Shown here piece after piece: positions 10,976 through 22,139 of a stretch of 64,000 nt of DNA (position 1 is its first letter; the number at the start of each line of letters is the position of its first letter). Source of the DNA: Neoceratodus forsteri (lineage: Eukaryota; Chordata; Ceratodontiformes; Ceratodontidae); contig CM057454.1 of NCBI GenBank assembly GCA_016271365.2, positions 459,387,501 through 459,451,500 of the forward strand. The letters run 5' to 3'. Under the pieces are notes generated by a model, which made no database searches, had not been told where the DNA came from, and worked only from the letters and a program-made list of their open reading frames with translations. The position numbers and the translations under genes were made by a program.

Positions 10976-12189
10976 TATATACACATAATAAAATGGTGTG
11001 TGAATTTCATGCATCCTCATTGGCTGAGAGGTTTCATAACCCAGTTCATAAAGGAAACCACCACTCATCCAGGAACCCTTCTGGCAACCAAGACACAGCA
11101 CTCCCAAACATCAATGCCTGGCAGATATTTTTGAAAAATGATTTGTGGTACCCATATTTGTAAAGTAAAAAAAAATACCCTGTCCCACTTGGCAGTAGTT
11201 CTTAAATAACAAAACCTTTAGTTTTATTCTCTCTTGAAGTTCTAGTTGAATGGGGCGCAGCAAAGGCCTCTTCACCACTTACTTTGTTTTAGGAATATAA
11301 AAATACCCTTGATTTGCGATCTTAAATGATAAACTTGGGCCATCCGCATAAGTGGTTTGCAAACGATGGCTGGGTAGAGTCCATGTTCACGCTTGTAAAC
11401 TGTATTAAGAGTGCCCATTTCAGTTTACACTAAAAGTTTCCATTTTATCAGGGGCAATTTGAACTTGAATGATTATGCACTTCACAGTGGTGGGTCATTT
11501 TATTGCAACCAATTATGAATCTGCACATGTCGAATTCTGAATGCATTTTGCTAGTCTACATTACTGGTCATGTGCCGTATTAAGGCAGTGTCAGCTACTT
11601 TGAGTAGCCTGATGACTGCACATAGTGCAGGCTGACCTCAGTTGTGCACTACCCATCAGAATTTATAGAGGGGCTCTAAAAAGTAAATACAATAAAAATG
11701 AAATACATATTAAAAGTCACTACGATTTTATGGGCAGGAAAGGACTCTGCCAATTGAACTTTTTTTTTAATTTCTTTGTCAGGTAGCCTTGTCCAGATGG
11801 CAGTTTTCTCTGTTCCAAAGCTCAGTAAATTTATAGAGTAGAATAGTACTCTCCTTTGTCTTCTGAACAAGGAAAGACATGTCTCAGGTCATTTGTTTTA
11901 TAGACCTTGTGACAGAAAATCTGAGACAACCAAAACATCCACAGTTAAAACATGCAGCCCACTACAGTGTTGACCCTTAGCTCTCTGAGTCTCACCATTC
12001 TCACGGTAATTTCAGTGGCTGCCAAAGTGCTCTCAATGACTGATGCTAGGTCATGTTCAAGGTGTTTACCAAAGAATGCAAATTACAAGATACAGGTTTC
12101 AAATTATGCTAGTGCAATAAGTCAAAAGCAGTAAAAGCAAAACTTCAGAATAAAACTTACTTAAATAGCAGCTGACACCTCTTGGATAG
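10976..12189. other. No gene recognised
   Basis: Non-coding DNA with no motif that I can assign. Short open frames on both strands lack family resemblance. Confidence 0.45.
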
Positions 12190-12685
12190 CTTACCTTGAA
12201 AGCCTGGGCTGACTTCATGTCCGCTGCCTCCGCTGGTAGTCTGTTTCACAGTTCCACCTCTCTGTATGTGCTTTCAAACAATATCCTTGAATTTACTGCT
12301 TTTGAGCTCCATGGTATGTCCCCACATCCTGCTGGAGCACACCACATCAAACATTTCAGTCTGTTCAACCTTGTTGATATCTTTTAGTAGGCAGAAGGCT
12401 GAGATCACGTCCACCCTCAGCCTACTCATTTCCATAGTGAACATGTTAATGGTCTCCAGTATCTCCTCATAGCTTTTATCCTCCAGACCCCTTATCATGT
12501 TAATTTGCACCATTTCTACTGCCTCAATGTAATTCTTGAAATGGGGAGCTCAGAGTGCACATAGTACTCCAGGTGAGATCTCACAAGGTGCAAAGAGGCA
12601 GATTACTTCCTGCTTTGGTGATCATCCCCTTAAGGCAACCCAACATTTTCCAGGCTTTAACAGCAGCCATGCACTGGCTGTCAAC
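12190..12685 (-). mobile_element. CR1-like LINE 3-prime fragment
   Basis: The minus strand reads the C-terminal end of a CR1 ORF2. The frame at 12274-12513 contains the IRGLEDKSYEEILE block and, later, LRVDVISAFCLLKDINKVEQ. These match the CR1 pattern LEGKSYEERL...LKYLKGINRV. The 12560-12660 stretch holds antisense of the conserved KMLGCLKGMITKAG region upstream. Only about 0.5 kb is present, as is usual for 5-prime-truncated CR1 copies. It abuts the broken 5-prime end of DIRS copy A. Confidence 0.85.
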
Positions 12686-12689
12686 TGGT

Positions 12690-14060
12690 AGGCTCAGGGG
12701 AGCGAGAACCAAAAAGTCCGCTGACGGATGGCCAGCCGGTTCGGTGCCAACCGAACCAGAGAAGTACCCTCTGACCAGGCCAGACTTCCTCGGGCAAAGA
12801 AAAGCTGGTTCTGAGGAACCAATTCCAGTAAAGAAAACAAGAAAATCAGCAGGTCTGGAGTCCAAAGTTCCTTCTCCAACTGCTGCAGAGATAGTAAAAG
12901 CCATACAAATTGTCCAGTCACTGTCTCAGGGTCCGTCCGAACCACCACTATCTGGTAAAAGGTCGGTTCGTTCTGGTCCCAGTGGTTCAGGATTATGATA
13001 TTGAGGAATTTTATGAACCAGAGGAGGGGAGGAGGATTATGAACAGTATGAATGTGTCTGGAAGGTCTGGGTGTGCCCATTGAACCAGACATCTCCCCAG
13101 ACAGACCTTTAGAATCTCCCCTATGCTGTCTGAGTCCCCATCTCATTTTATGTTTTATAAAAAGTTGCTGAAACCCTCCAGCTTCCTTTAGAAGAGGCTG
13201 TGGATGAGCAAGAGGAGCCTGATTTTGTAGAAATGATGGATATTCCAGAGTCTAGGAGATTGTCTATTCCTTTACATGAGTCTTTTAGGAAACAATTAAA
13301 ATTTTAAAAGCTCCTAATTCTGTGCCTCCTGTAGATAAAAGATGGACAGAAGGTATACATTGTCAGGCCCTGATACAGAATTCCTTTCTCAGCAATGCAG
13401 TCATGTTAGGTAGTTCAGGCTACTGCCTGTGATAAAGCTAATATTCCTTTGGCTTCACATCCTCCTGACAAGGATTCCAGGAAGATTGATGCCATGGCAA
13501 AAAACAGTATATGGCAGCCTCTCTGGGACTCAGGCAAGCAAATTATATGGCTTATGTAGCTAGGTATCAGAAATCTAGATGGGATACTGTTATGCAATTG
13601 GCCAAGCAGGCCCATGGCCAGCTGGCTAGTGAACTAGAACAGGTAGCTGCTGATGGCATTGAAGCCTCTAAGGTTCAGTTTCATGCTGCTGTGGATGTTA
13701 ATGATGTTTCCTCTAGGGTCATGGCCACATCTGTAGCTTTTCGTAGGTTGGCCTGGCTCAGGTGTACTAGTTTGTCACAGGATACCCAGACTAAGGCTAT
13801 GGATTTTCCTGTGGTGGGAAATTCTCTGTTTGGAGAGCAGACAGAGAATTACATGAAGAAGATGGATGAATATAGGACTACTTACAAGAGTGCCCAGGCT
13901 AAGGAGCGGCAAGCCACTCCTCAAAGGCATGCCCCCAGGGGTAGGGGTAGGCCTTTCACAGGCCTTTCTACCAGACTCAGGCCTCCTCTGCCTATGCTCA
14001 GAGGGGCTTCTTCAGAGGCAGGGGCAGGCGAGGTGGGCAGACCTGCTCCCACCTCCCAGC
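12690..14060 (+). pseudogene. DIRS-A gag remnant
   Basis: A first piece (12690-12998) is Lys, Pro and Ser-rich, with KKTRKSAGLESKVPSPTAAE. After a frameshifted stretch, a long open piece starts near 13511. Its first 130 residues hold the block QLASELEQVAADGIEASKVQ, followed by RRLAWLRCTSLSQDTQTKAM. B2 has an equivalent block in the same position before RT, around TRRRAWLSYPPFS. I take this as the C-terminal half of DIRS Gag, which packages the RNA. The Cys/His N-terminal motif seen in the B and C copies is missing because of the truncation. The frame runs on into RT sequence. Confidence 0.65.
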
Positions 14061-15830
14061 CTAAAGCTCCCTGCGAAACAGGCACCCTGATGGGGTGCCC
14101 AGGCCGATTCTCCTGTACCAGTGGGGCAGGCTGGCTTACTTCCAGTCAGAACTGGGCTTCTTTTAACCTCAGACAAGTGGGTTCTGGAAGTAGTAAGCCA
14201 GGGTCTGGTTCTCAGCTTCAAAAGTTTCCCAAGTTGAGAAAGCAGACTTTTTCTACCTGCAAGTGCTTCAGAGACCCTCGCTCTGGAAACAGAGGTCTCC
14301 TCCCTGTTAGCTCTCAGAGCTTGGTAGGGGTTCCTCCCCTGCATCAGGGCGGGGTCTGTATTCAGATACTTCCTTACCCCAAAAGACAGGAGAATGGCGC
14401 CCATTTTAGATCTCAGATATCTGAACAAGCATCTTTTGAAACCAAAGTTCAAAATGGTAACTCTGGCAATGATTTTACCTTCCCTAAGGCCAGGGACTGG
14501 CTAGCCTCCCTGGACCTCAAGGATGCCTGTTTCCATGTCCTAATCAGAAGATCCCATCGAAAGTACCTCAGATTCGAACTGCCCTCAGGTCATTACCAGT
14601 TCAGAGCAATGCCCTTCGGCCTTACACTCTACTCCAAGGGTATTCACAAAGTGTCTAGCAGTGGCCCACTTAAGGAGGCAGAGGATTGCTGTTTTTCCCT
14701 ATCTAGACCGACTGGCTCATTGTAGGCCAGTCCCCAGAACAGGTAAAATCTCACCTGCAGGTCACCCAGCAGCTTCTCACCTCCTGGGTTTTCTGCTAAA
14801 CCTACCAAAGTCGGTTCTGGAACCAGTCCAGGTACTCACCTTTATAGGGGCAGAATTGGACTAAAGCTAAGCCAGAGCCTTTCTTCCCCAGAAAGGGTAA
14901 GGAATTTAGTGGCTCTGGCCTCTTCCTTCACTCTGCAGGTCTCTCGACCAGTAAGACACTTCTGCAGCTCCTGGGGCACATGGCTGCATCCACAGCTGTT
15001 GTGCAGGGGGCCAGATTTCAGATGAAGACATTCAGTTTCACTTGAGAACCTTTTGGTCTCAGAAGAGACCCCCTTTCCAAGTTGGTTCCAGTGACTTGAA
15101 CCTTCATCCTAGCTCTCCAGTGGTGGCAGGATCAGAGCAATTTAAGAGCGGGATCCCTTCATTTCCCTTCTCACGACTTGACTCTCACTACAGATGCTTC
15201 CCTTCTGGGTTGGGGAGCCACATGGGCGACCTTTCCACTCAGGGAGTTTGGTCCCCAGGAATCTCTGCTCCACATCAATTTTCTGGAACTCAGAGCTGTC
15301 TTTTTAGCTCTTCAAGCTTTTTCTGCATCTGTCCACGACAAGGTGATACAAGTCAGAACAGACAACACCACAACAATGTGGTACATCAACAAACAGGGGG
15401 CACTCTGTCTTGCCTTGTGCACCGAGGCAATGAAGTTGTGGTCTCTGGCCTATTCCCTGAACACTTCCCTCATAGCAGTTCATCTTCCAGGGAAGGACAA
15501 TGTCCTAGCGGATGCCCTCAGCAGGATTTCCCAGGGCCATCACGAATGGTCCCTGGATCCTCAAGTGCTGGGGATAGTTTTTGCCAGGTGGGGCATCCCT
15601 CAGATAGATCTTTTGCAGCCCCAGACAATCACAGACTTCCTCTGTTCTGTTGCAGGCCTCCAGTGCTGAGCTCAGGTCCCTGGATGCCCTTCTTCTGGAT
15701 TGGGAGGAAGTTCCTCTATGCTTTCCCCCTTTCCTCTCCTATTCAAAGTACTAGTCAAAATCAGATCTCAGCCTTGCAGGGTGATTCTGATTGCCCAGGA
15801 TTAGGCCAGGCAGCCCTGGTACCCACTCCT
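14061..15830 (+). pseudogene. DIRS-A reverse transcriptase, RNase H and MT-like region
   Basis: RT motif A is visible near 14508-14545 as WLASLDLKDACFHVLI, and the motif B region as FRAMPFGLT. The polymerase box, normally YLDD in DIRS, reads YLDR at 14699-14710, so a catalytic Asp is lost. KSVLEPVQVLTFIGAELD follows. RNase H at about 15178-15560 shows TTDASLLGWGA, NFLELRAVFLAL, RTDNTTTMWYINKQGA and ADALSR. A Dam-like methyltransferase region follows with IPQIDL, then decays to about 15830. There are stops and at least two frameshifts. Confidence 0.88.
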
Positions 15831-15929
15831 TCTGTCTCTGACAGTCCATCTTCCCTGTGCCTCCCCAGGAATCACAATCTGTTGACTTGTGCCCAGGGAA
15901 GGGTTTGGTATCGGACCTCAATCCTCAAC

Positions 15930-16960
15930 CTCAAGGCCTGGCTCTTGAGGAGTTAGTTCTGATTTACACCTCTCTCAGGGTGTTCTTGAGATCTAAAGGC
16001 TTCAGAAAGCCTTCCACTAGGGCTACTTATAGTTCTAAATGGAAAAGGTTTTCCATTTGGTGTGCTGGGAAAAATATTTCCCAGAATCTGCTGAATTGCC
16101 CATTTTGTTAGATTACATGGTACATCTTAATTCCTTGGGTCTCAGACCAGCTACCCTGAGAGTTAATTTGGCAGCTGTCTGCTTTTGTGTCAGCAGGAAA
16201 GTCATCCCTCTTTCTCTCATCCTGTGTTTTCCAAGTTTTTTAAGGATTACTCCATACTAATCCTCCTTTTCGAGAACCGCCCCTGCTTAGGATCTTAATG
16301 TTTGCATTGCCCAGTTAATGCAACCCCTTTGAACCTCTGTCTTCTGCAGAGCTTAAGTACCTAACTTGGAAAACTGTTTTTCTAGTGGCTATCACTTCTG
16401 CCAGACGCATAAGTGAATTGCAAGCCTTGTCAGTAGAGACTGACTTTATTTCTTTCCACAGGGATAAGGTAGTCCTTAGGACTAATAGGAAGTTTTTGCC
16501 TAAGGTGGTTTCAGATTTCCATCTTAATCAATCTATCTCCTTCCAGTATTTTCACTCATCACTCCTCTTCGGTGAGAGGAGGTTGCACAGCCTGGATGTT
16601 AAGAGAGCTCTTAGTTATTATATAGAGCGTACCAAAGGTCACAGGTTGAATCCCTCCAACTTTTCCTTACCTATGGTGAAGTTGGGAAAGGCAAACCTGC
16701 CACTAAGAGATCAATAGCCAGGTGGATTGTCTCTTGTATCCAATTTTGTTATCAGAAAGTGGGCGAGCCACCCCCTGGTTTGAGGCTCATTCTACCAGGG
16801 GTACAGCTCGTCTCTAGCTGCTGCCAGAGATATCCCTTTATTAGAGATTTGCCAGGCTGCTGCTTGGAAGCGGTACACACTTTTACCAGCATTACTCCCT
16901 GGATGTCCAGGCCAGGAGAGATGCTCGGTTTGGCACAGCTGTTCTTCAGAGCCTATTCCC
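15930..16960 (+). pseudogene. DIRS-A tyrosine recombinase
   Basis: The core-binding part reads SSKWKRFSIWCAG (about 16030). The catalytic part has SARRISELQAL with the box I Arg at 16403-16408, HSTR with His at 16788-16790 and Arg at 16797-16799, and the nucleophile in HYSLDVQ with Tyr at 16893-16895. All catalytic residues are therefore still encoded, and DARFGTAVLQ follows. The pieces lie in different frames with stops between them, so no enzyme is made. The enzyme would join the circular DNA to its target. Confidence 0.88.
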
Positions 16961-17012
16961 TAAGTAGGTTCTGCCCCTCCTCCATGGAGGTACTGCTGTG
17001 TATTCTGCTAAT

Positions 17013-17110
17013 GTCTATAATATAGCAAGACTTCATGTTGTTTGAAGAAAAATTACTCACCTTAGTAATGTTGTTTCTTCTAATGGAGTCTGCTATATTA
17101 TAGACCTCCC
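17013..17110. repeat. DIRS-A internal complementary region (ICR)
   Basis: The right half (about 17052-17110) is the reverse complement of the right extremity at 17520-17578. It shares TTAGTAATGTTGTTTCTTCT and the sequence up to TATTATAGAC. The left half (17013-17051), CTGCTAATGTCTATAATATA then AAGACTTCATG, should be complementary to the lost left end. The centre 17052-17069 is ATTACT, CACCTT, AGTAAT, the exact reverse complement of the terminal palindrome 17561-17578. In DIRS models the ICR templates joining of the two ends in the circle. Confidence 0.9.
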
Positions 17111-17578
17111 CTAACCTACCCCTCTCAGAACCTCTACTTGGTGGGGTGCGGGCAACTTAGTGTGGGCACTACTTACGTCCTGTTAGCATTTTGTCCCTTT
17201 GGGACTTTGGGGTGTGTATGTACGGCGTGTGTGTTTTTATACTTATGTTCCATTTTCATATTATTAGAATGGTGTTAGTATTTGTGGTCCCTGACTTGAG
17301 TCTTTGGTGTTGGGACCATCAATGGTTGTTATTATTTAGGTAGCCATTTGGCTAGTGTAGGTTACAGCTTCCACACAGACCTTAGTGAGTTTGGCTCTAA
17401 AGATCTGACAGTTCAAGTTTGAAATGACACAGATAGAGCTGCTCTCATGCCAAAATTCTATTTTGGAATGGTTTTAACCATTTCACTCGGGCAGTTCTAG
17501 AGCTGGATCAAACTGCTGCTAATGTCTATAATATAACAAGACTCCATTAGAAGAAACAACATTACTAAGGTGAGTAAT
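17111..17578. repeat. DIRS-A right inverted terminal repeat
   Basis: About 470 non-coding bases after the ICR, ending in a palindrome: ATTACT at 17561, AAGGTG, then AGTAAT to 17578. The core AAGGTGAGT also matches a 5-prime splice-site consensus. The final 58 bp pair with the ICR. The left partner is missing from the window. Confidence 0.8.
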
Positions 17579-17586
17579 TTTTTCTT

Positions 17587-17812
17587 TTCCTCTATTAGAG
17601 GAATCTCCTTGGTTCTCCACTTTTGCTAACTTGCCGGGTCTCCAGCGGGAGAACTGGAGGACTGCCCTTTTATAATGTCATTGACGGTGCAGACCACTGT
17701 TGGGGAGGTTCCTGCTAGGTACTGCTAGCTAGAAGTTTTCCATCAGGTCCTGGCACCTGCAAGAGCTCCTCTCTAAGATCTACTGTTACGGTAAGTTCTT
17801 ACGTAAGTGTAC
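17587..17812 (+). mobile_element. Right ITR fragment of a C-type DIRS
   Basis: This matches the right ITR of copy C4 (40340-40584). Shared parts are the GGGAGAACTG block, the TGCAAGAGCTCCTCTC block, AAGATCTACTG, and the end palindrome GTTACGGTAAG, TT, CTTACGTAAG at 17785-17807. It sits directly downstream of the right end of copy A. One explanation is that A inserted in an older C element whose left part was lost. Confidence 0.8.
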
Positions 17813-18062
17813 TTTATGATAAGTTCTTGCGTAACTGTTTTTCTTCACAGAATTCATCAGAAAATTGGCCCAGAAGAATATGACATTCATTCCTGATGCC
17901 TCTTTTAAGGGATAAACTGATGGCATCACTAGGACAAGGGGACCTTCTTAATTGTCCAGTGCAATGCACCTGATGACCTAAGAGTCTTGAGCACTACAGA
18001 TTTTAAAAATCCAGGCTGCTTTACAAGAAGAGTAGAAACTGTCTTACAGGAAACAAAACAGT

Positions 18063-18136
18063 TTATCAATAACTATTTTATTGGAAACTTCATCAATAAT
18101 TGTTTTATTGGAAACAGTTCAATAATTATTTTATTG
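18063..18136. repeat. Three tandem 27-bp units
   Basis: Units start at 18063, 18089 and 18116. Each has a CAATAA(T/C)T(A/G)TTTTATTG core, and the first two end in GAAAC. This is a short local duplication with no gene context. The rest of 17813-18200 shows nothing that I recognise. Confidence 0.75.
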
Positions 18137-18204
18137 TATATTTGCTATCTTTAGACAGTGGTTTATTTGTGTCATTGAGGCATAGGTCAGGAAGTATAGG
18201 AAAC

Positions 18205-18418
18205 CAGGAGCAGTTATAAAATTCTCAAGTAGTGGGACCTTGATTTAACGTCTCATCTGAAAGACAGCACCTCAGGAATGTAGCTTCCTGTCTTAATGCA
18301 CTACAGTGTCAGTATTGGGATATTACCCCAGTGCCTGGTGTGTGACTTGAACCCACAGCCTTCTGATCTTCTGGCCTCAGAGGTAAGTGTACAGCCTGCT
18401 GAGTTACTGACACTGACA
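18205..18418 (-). mobile_element. tRNA-derived SINE
   Basis: On the minus strand the head has a pol III A box TAACTCAGCAGG (complement of 18395-18406) and a B box GGGTTCAAGTCA (complement of 18343-18354), 40 bp apart as in a tRNA gene. Next comes a body with GTCTTTCAGATGAGACGTTAAA (complement of about 18244-18265, given here only to mark the core), a block that I recall from widespread vertebrate and shark SINEs. The 3-prime end fades near 18205. The diverged head cannot fold as a true tRNA. Confidence is high for a SINE and low for the subfamily. Confidence 0.72.
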
Positions 18419-18574
18419 GTTCTCTGTGGGCCCTGTAAACCTCTTAAGCAAGATGAATTAAAGCATGTGTCAGAGAAGATTGGGTAGTGCAGGGGTCTGA
18501 GGTACCAACTGATTAAAAACTTATTTTACTAGGCCCATGGCAACCCTTGGGCACTGGGCAGGTGGTGTTTCTGG

Positions 18575-18720
18575 CTCTGTTAAAGATTTATGCATGGCTG
18601 CAACATGGACTTTGGTGCATATATTTTTCAAACACTGCAGATTGTATATCTTTATGCTAACAGATGCTGCCTTTGGTAGATGGGTTTTCCTGCCAATGTT
18701 TCAAATTAGCCTGTAGTCCT
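18575..18720 (+). pseudogene. Tyrosine recombinase C-terminal remnant
   Basis: One frame reads VKDLCMAATWTLVHIF, FKHCRLYIF, then TDAAFGRWVF. This aligns with the end of a DIRS recombinase: ICxAATW, HTFxKHYxLD and xDAxFG, as seen in copy A at 16893. The catalytic Tyr codon is replaced by Cys (TGC at 18636-18638). No ICR or ITR follows, and an L2 fragment begins by 18800. It is likely a scrap of another DIRS lineage. Confidence 0.5.
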
Positions 18721-18799
18721 ATCCTTATTCTTAGAGAATGCACTGTTTACTGCTCCCCAGTAAAATCTGCAAGAGAAGATTGTCTCACGCCAGCTTACT

Positions 18800-19470
18800 G
18801 AGCACCTATATTCCACCAGCTTCCTCTCCCATTCCATTCTGGCTTCCAGAAACATCACTCCACTGTCTCCTCCCTGCCACGTGTGACTGATGTTATCTTC
18901 TCAGGGGTGGATTAGGGGCACATCATAGCTGCCAACTTCATCGACCTGGGCAAGGCCTTAGACTGTGTTCCACTCACTCCTCCTGGACAAACTGAGATCT
19001 GCTGGCCTCTTAGCTCCTGCAGTGGACTGGTTCCATTCTTGCTTCATGGGCCATCTATAGTCAGTACAGGTTAGTAGTACCCTGTTTCCTCCTCTTCCCA
19101 TTCAGGCAGGAGTCCCACAGGGCTCCATCCTGGTTCATTCTCTTCTCTGTCTTCCTTAATGACTTCCCTGGCCTGTGCCAACTCACATATTCACATGTAT
19201 GTGGGCAGCAGTAATCTACACCTCTGGTTCCTCAGCCTCAGCCATGGAAGGTCTGCTCCAGCATGAGTTCCATAATGTTCTTTGTTGGTGCCAATGTAAC
19301 CAACTCTGGGTCAACAGAAAAAAAAAAAAAACTGTCTATGACCTTTGGCATCAGTCAGAAATTGGCCAGATTCCCTGCTCTGCCCATTTTACCACCTTGG
19401 ATGGCAACCCTCTTGAGGTGGGTCCAGTCCTTCAAGTATCTCTGTGTGTGGCTTGACAGTAAGCTTGATT
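18800..19470 (+). mobile_element. L2-like LINE RT fragment
   Basis: Plus-strand frames give FHSGFQKHHSTVSSL and ANFIDLGKALDC, which correspond to L2 RT motifs 2 and A. Further on come SQKLARFPALPIL and FKYLCVWLDSKLDF, the region after the YADD box. Stops and frameshifts are frequent. The L2 is cut at about 19470 by the left end of DIRS B2, just after codons for WLDSKLDF. No continuation is visible after B2 ends at 31342, so the other half was lost or never present. Confidence 0.75.
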
Positions 19471-19690
19471 TCTAGGAGCGTGATGTGTTATTCATCCACA
19501 CTGTCTGGCATTGTCCCTTTCCCTTTAAATCTTGCGGAAGTCTTCAAGCTGGCTCCTCCCACCCACCCAGGTGGTAAATACCTGCTCCGCCCCATGGCGG
19601 ATCTTCCTTTCCGGCTGGAAGATACAGGTTCCCTCGTGCTACTTTGCAAGTACCATAGGCCTAGAGTCAAATCGACTGTTTTCGCCGCAC
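19470..19690. repeat. DIRS-B2 left inverted terminal repeat
   Basis: The extremity TTTCTAGGAGCGTGATG continues into TTATTCATCCACACTG and CATTGTCCCTTTCCC. It is the inverse of 31113-31342. The outer part also pairs with the ICR left half at 25291-25334. It interrupts an L2 fragment at its left edge. Confidence 0.85.
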
Positions 19691-19742
19691 TTACTCGCTT
19701 TAAAACTCATCAGAGTTTACGATTCGGATCTGAACGCTCGAT

Positions 19743-22080
19743 ATGGAGGATAAGTCGCCCCGGTTTCGCCGGGTGTCCTTGGACAAAACATGTCTCCCTA
19801 ATCCCCACCTCGTCGTCTACTGTCTAGGCGCCGTGCATGATACTTCAGCTTGCACCATCTGTTCGGCCTTCCATCCCACCATTCTGGAGGACCACAAAGT
19901 GACGCCAGTTGGGGAACCGAACTTAGCAATCACCGGTGGTCGAAGGGAGGCCAGGTGGGCGGTTTCTGCGACTGCGGGATCCGCCGAGCAGCTCGAGCAG
20001 ATGGCGGCCTTGAAGAGGAAGCTGCACAAGCTGGCCAACGAAGCTTCTTCGTGCGCTCAACCTGGGCTCCACCTGGATCCTTCCGGGAGTTGTGCCAGTC
20101 TCTCCTACTAAGGGTGAGAGCCTGACTTGCACTCCCCGATCCAAGAAGAAGGATAAGGATCCAAAATCATCATCTTTACCGAAGAAGACATTCCTGGGAC
20201 CGAGGCGGTCTGACACTCAGGAGCAGGCGGTCTCGCCATGGTCGAGGCGCTTCCTCGGCTGCCGGCTTTCGGACCTTCCATCAGGCCAGGGCACGAACCA
20301 GAGATGCAGCAGAACCGGCTGAGATTTCTCTCGACCCAATCGAGCCGTTGTCGCTGAAGCCTGTGCTGACTCTTTGGAGAGGACTCCATTCTCTCCTTCC
20401 CGGCAGAAGACCCGTCCTTCGGGCATCCCGATCGAGGGACAAGGCGGAACCTCGGTGTTCACGAATCCAGCTTCTCCCGACCGACAGAGCCAGCGCGTCG
20501 GTCTCAATCAGTAGGACTGTCGGTCGGTAAACCGAAGGGTCACAAACACTCTCGGAAGAGGCGCCATCACCGTTCTCATCCTCTTTGGATGAGGAAAGAC
20601 TTAAACAGAGCTCTGTCGATGTTATGAGGACCTCATGTGGCAGCAACTTCTTTTGACAGGTCAAAAGCCGTCTGCTCGGCTGTACCAGCCATTACTTGCC
20701 CAGTCTCTTGGCTGACACCGACTCCCTCGGTCCCAAGGACTCCAGTTCTCCCTCCGGTGGGACCGGTGCATATTCGGCTCGGCCTGTCAGGGCTCCCCAC
20801 CTATTTTGGTGGAACCACCACCCAAACAGCCTCAAGGAGGGCTTCCTCTGGAGGATCGACCAACTACTGGCCTACACTCACATGATGAGCTGTCAGTGAC
20901 AGGCCTGGAGGAAGGCCCTTCTTCCTTCCAGGGCATCCTTCAACTCATTCGAGTCCACAGGTATGCCGTTGCAGCCCATACAAAGAAGGCGGAATATCCT
21001 CTCACGGATATTCTCAAGGAGATACCCCAACGGAGGCCTTCCCAGTGGGACAGCCATAGTTGGCCTGGCACTGGAACTTTGGCAGTGTCCTGCCTCTTGC
21101 CTGGCTCCATCTGCCCGCATGATCCTGATGCACAGTGCCCATGGGGTCCTTGGCGGGCTTCACTGAGCATCCCTCGGCCGAGGCCTTGTGACTGCCTCAG
21201 TGTTTAGGCGCACAGCAGCTCTGTGGATACGACTGCCCTCCGGACAGGAGTCCAAAAATATGGACCACTTGGCCCGGAAGGTTTCGACATCATCCCTAGG
21301 CCTTCGTCAGGCTACCTCAGCAGTAATCATGGCACACTTCTCTCACACCCTTCTGGGGTCACTTGATGAAGTCCTCCTTCATCTCCCAGCAGACATGCAG
21401 ACCACGGTCAAGCAGGTCCAGGACCAAGGCTGTGCTGTTGCTAAACAACAGCTCCAGACGGCTCTGGACATTGGTGATTCCTGTGCCCATTCACTAGCTG
21501 CCGAAGTAGCCACTCGCCGCAGGGCTTGGCTGAGTTATCCTCCTTTCTCGCGGATACTCAGCACAAGCTAGCTGATGTGCCCTTCCTTGGCACTGACCTC
21601 TTCAGTCCGGGAGTGGCAGGTCATCTACAGCGCACTGAGCAGTCTAATGCCACCTTAGATGCCACCTCTGCTAAGGGTTCTTGGCAAGAACCAGCAGAAG
21701 TGCAAGAAGTCCTTCGGCATTCTTCCCTGTGGTTAGACAGCCCTCCTTCCAGGAGGTCAGCAACAGCAGCAGGCTCAGCTTGGCACCCTAGGGCCAAGCA
21801 AGGTCCTAACAACCCCACAAAGGAGGCCGAGGTGCTGGTCCAGGTGCCTCCTCCTCCTCCAAGCCTGCACAGTGACGGGTCGGGGTGGCCTCCCTACACC
21901 CGTCACACCAGTTCTGGGTCCTCCCAATGGGGCGGCTCCACCACTTCCTTTCTGCCTGGTCCAGTATCACTCGGACAGGTGGGTTCTGGAAGTAGTCGGG
22001 CAGGGACTGCCTCTAGAGTTCGAGCAGTACCCCCAGCTGGGCCCATGCCCCATGGGAGGAAAGGATCTCAGTTGGCTCAG
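19743..22080 (+). pseudogene. DIRS-B2 gag
   Basis: An ATG at 19743 opens a 122-codon frame. Near its start is a Cys/His cluster, YCLGAVHDTSACTICSAFHP, that recurs in B5 and, degraded, in C4. The spacing C-x4-H-x4-C-x2-C suggests a metal-binding knuckle. An acidic and Lys-rich helix follows, around EQMAALKRKLHKLANEAS. Later frames (21188-21571, then 21526 on) carry RKVSTSSLGLRQATSAV and AVAKQQLQTALDIGDS, the conserved C-terminal Gag block. Several frameshifts separate the pieces. The role, by family, is RNA packaging. Confidence 0.7.
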
Positions 22081-22139
22081 TCAGCCCTTTGGGACGACAC
22101 TGCTCAGCTCCTCCACAAGGAGGCGGTAGCTCAGTGCGG

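Larger units (their letters stand above)
12686..17580 (+). mobile_element. DIRS retrotransposon copy A, 5-prime truncated
   Basis: The order of parts is gag remnant, RT, RNase H, methyltransferase-like region, tyrosine recombinase, ICR (17013-17110) and right ITR (17111-17578). DIRS elements copy themselves through RNA and a circular DNA intermediate, and integrate with a tyrosine recombinase instead of a DDE integrase. Inverted ITRs plus an ICR separate DIRS1-type from Ngaro and PAT elements. No antisense partner of the right ITR exists near 12.69 kb, so the left ITR and gag start are missing. The right end abuts a C-type ITR at 17587. All coding regions are frameshifted. Confidence 0.9.

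Noticed and set aside
18343..18406. A tRNA gene on the minus strand
   Set aside because: A and B boxes are present, but no acceptor stem or anticodon arm pairs, and a SINE body follows directly.
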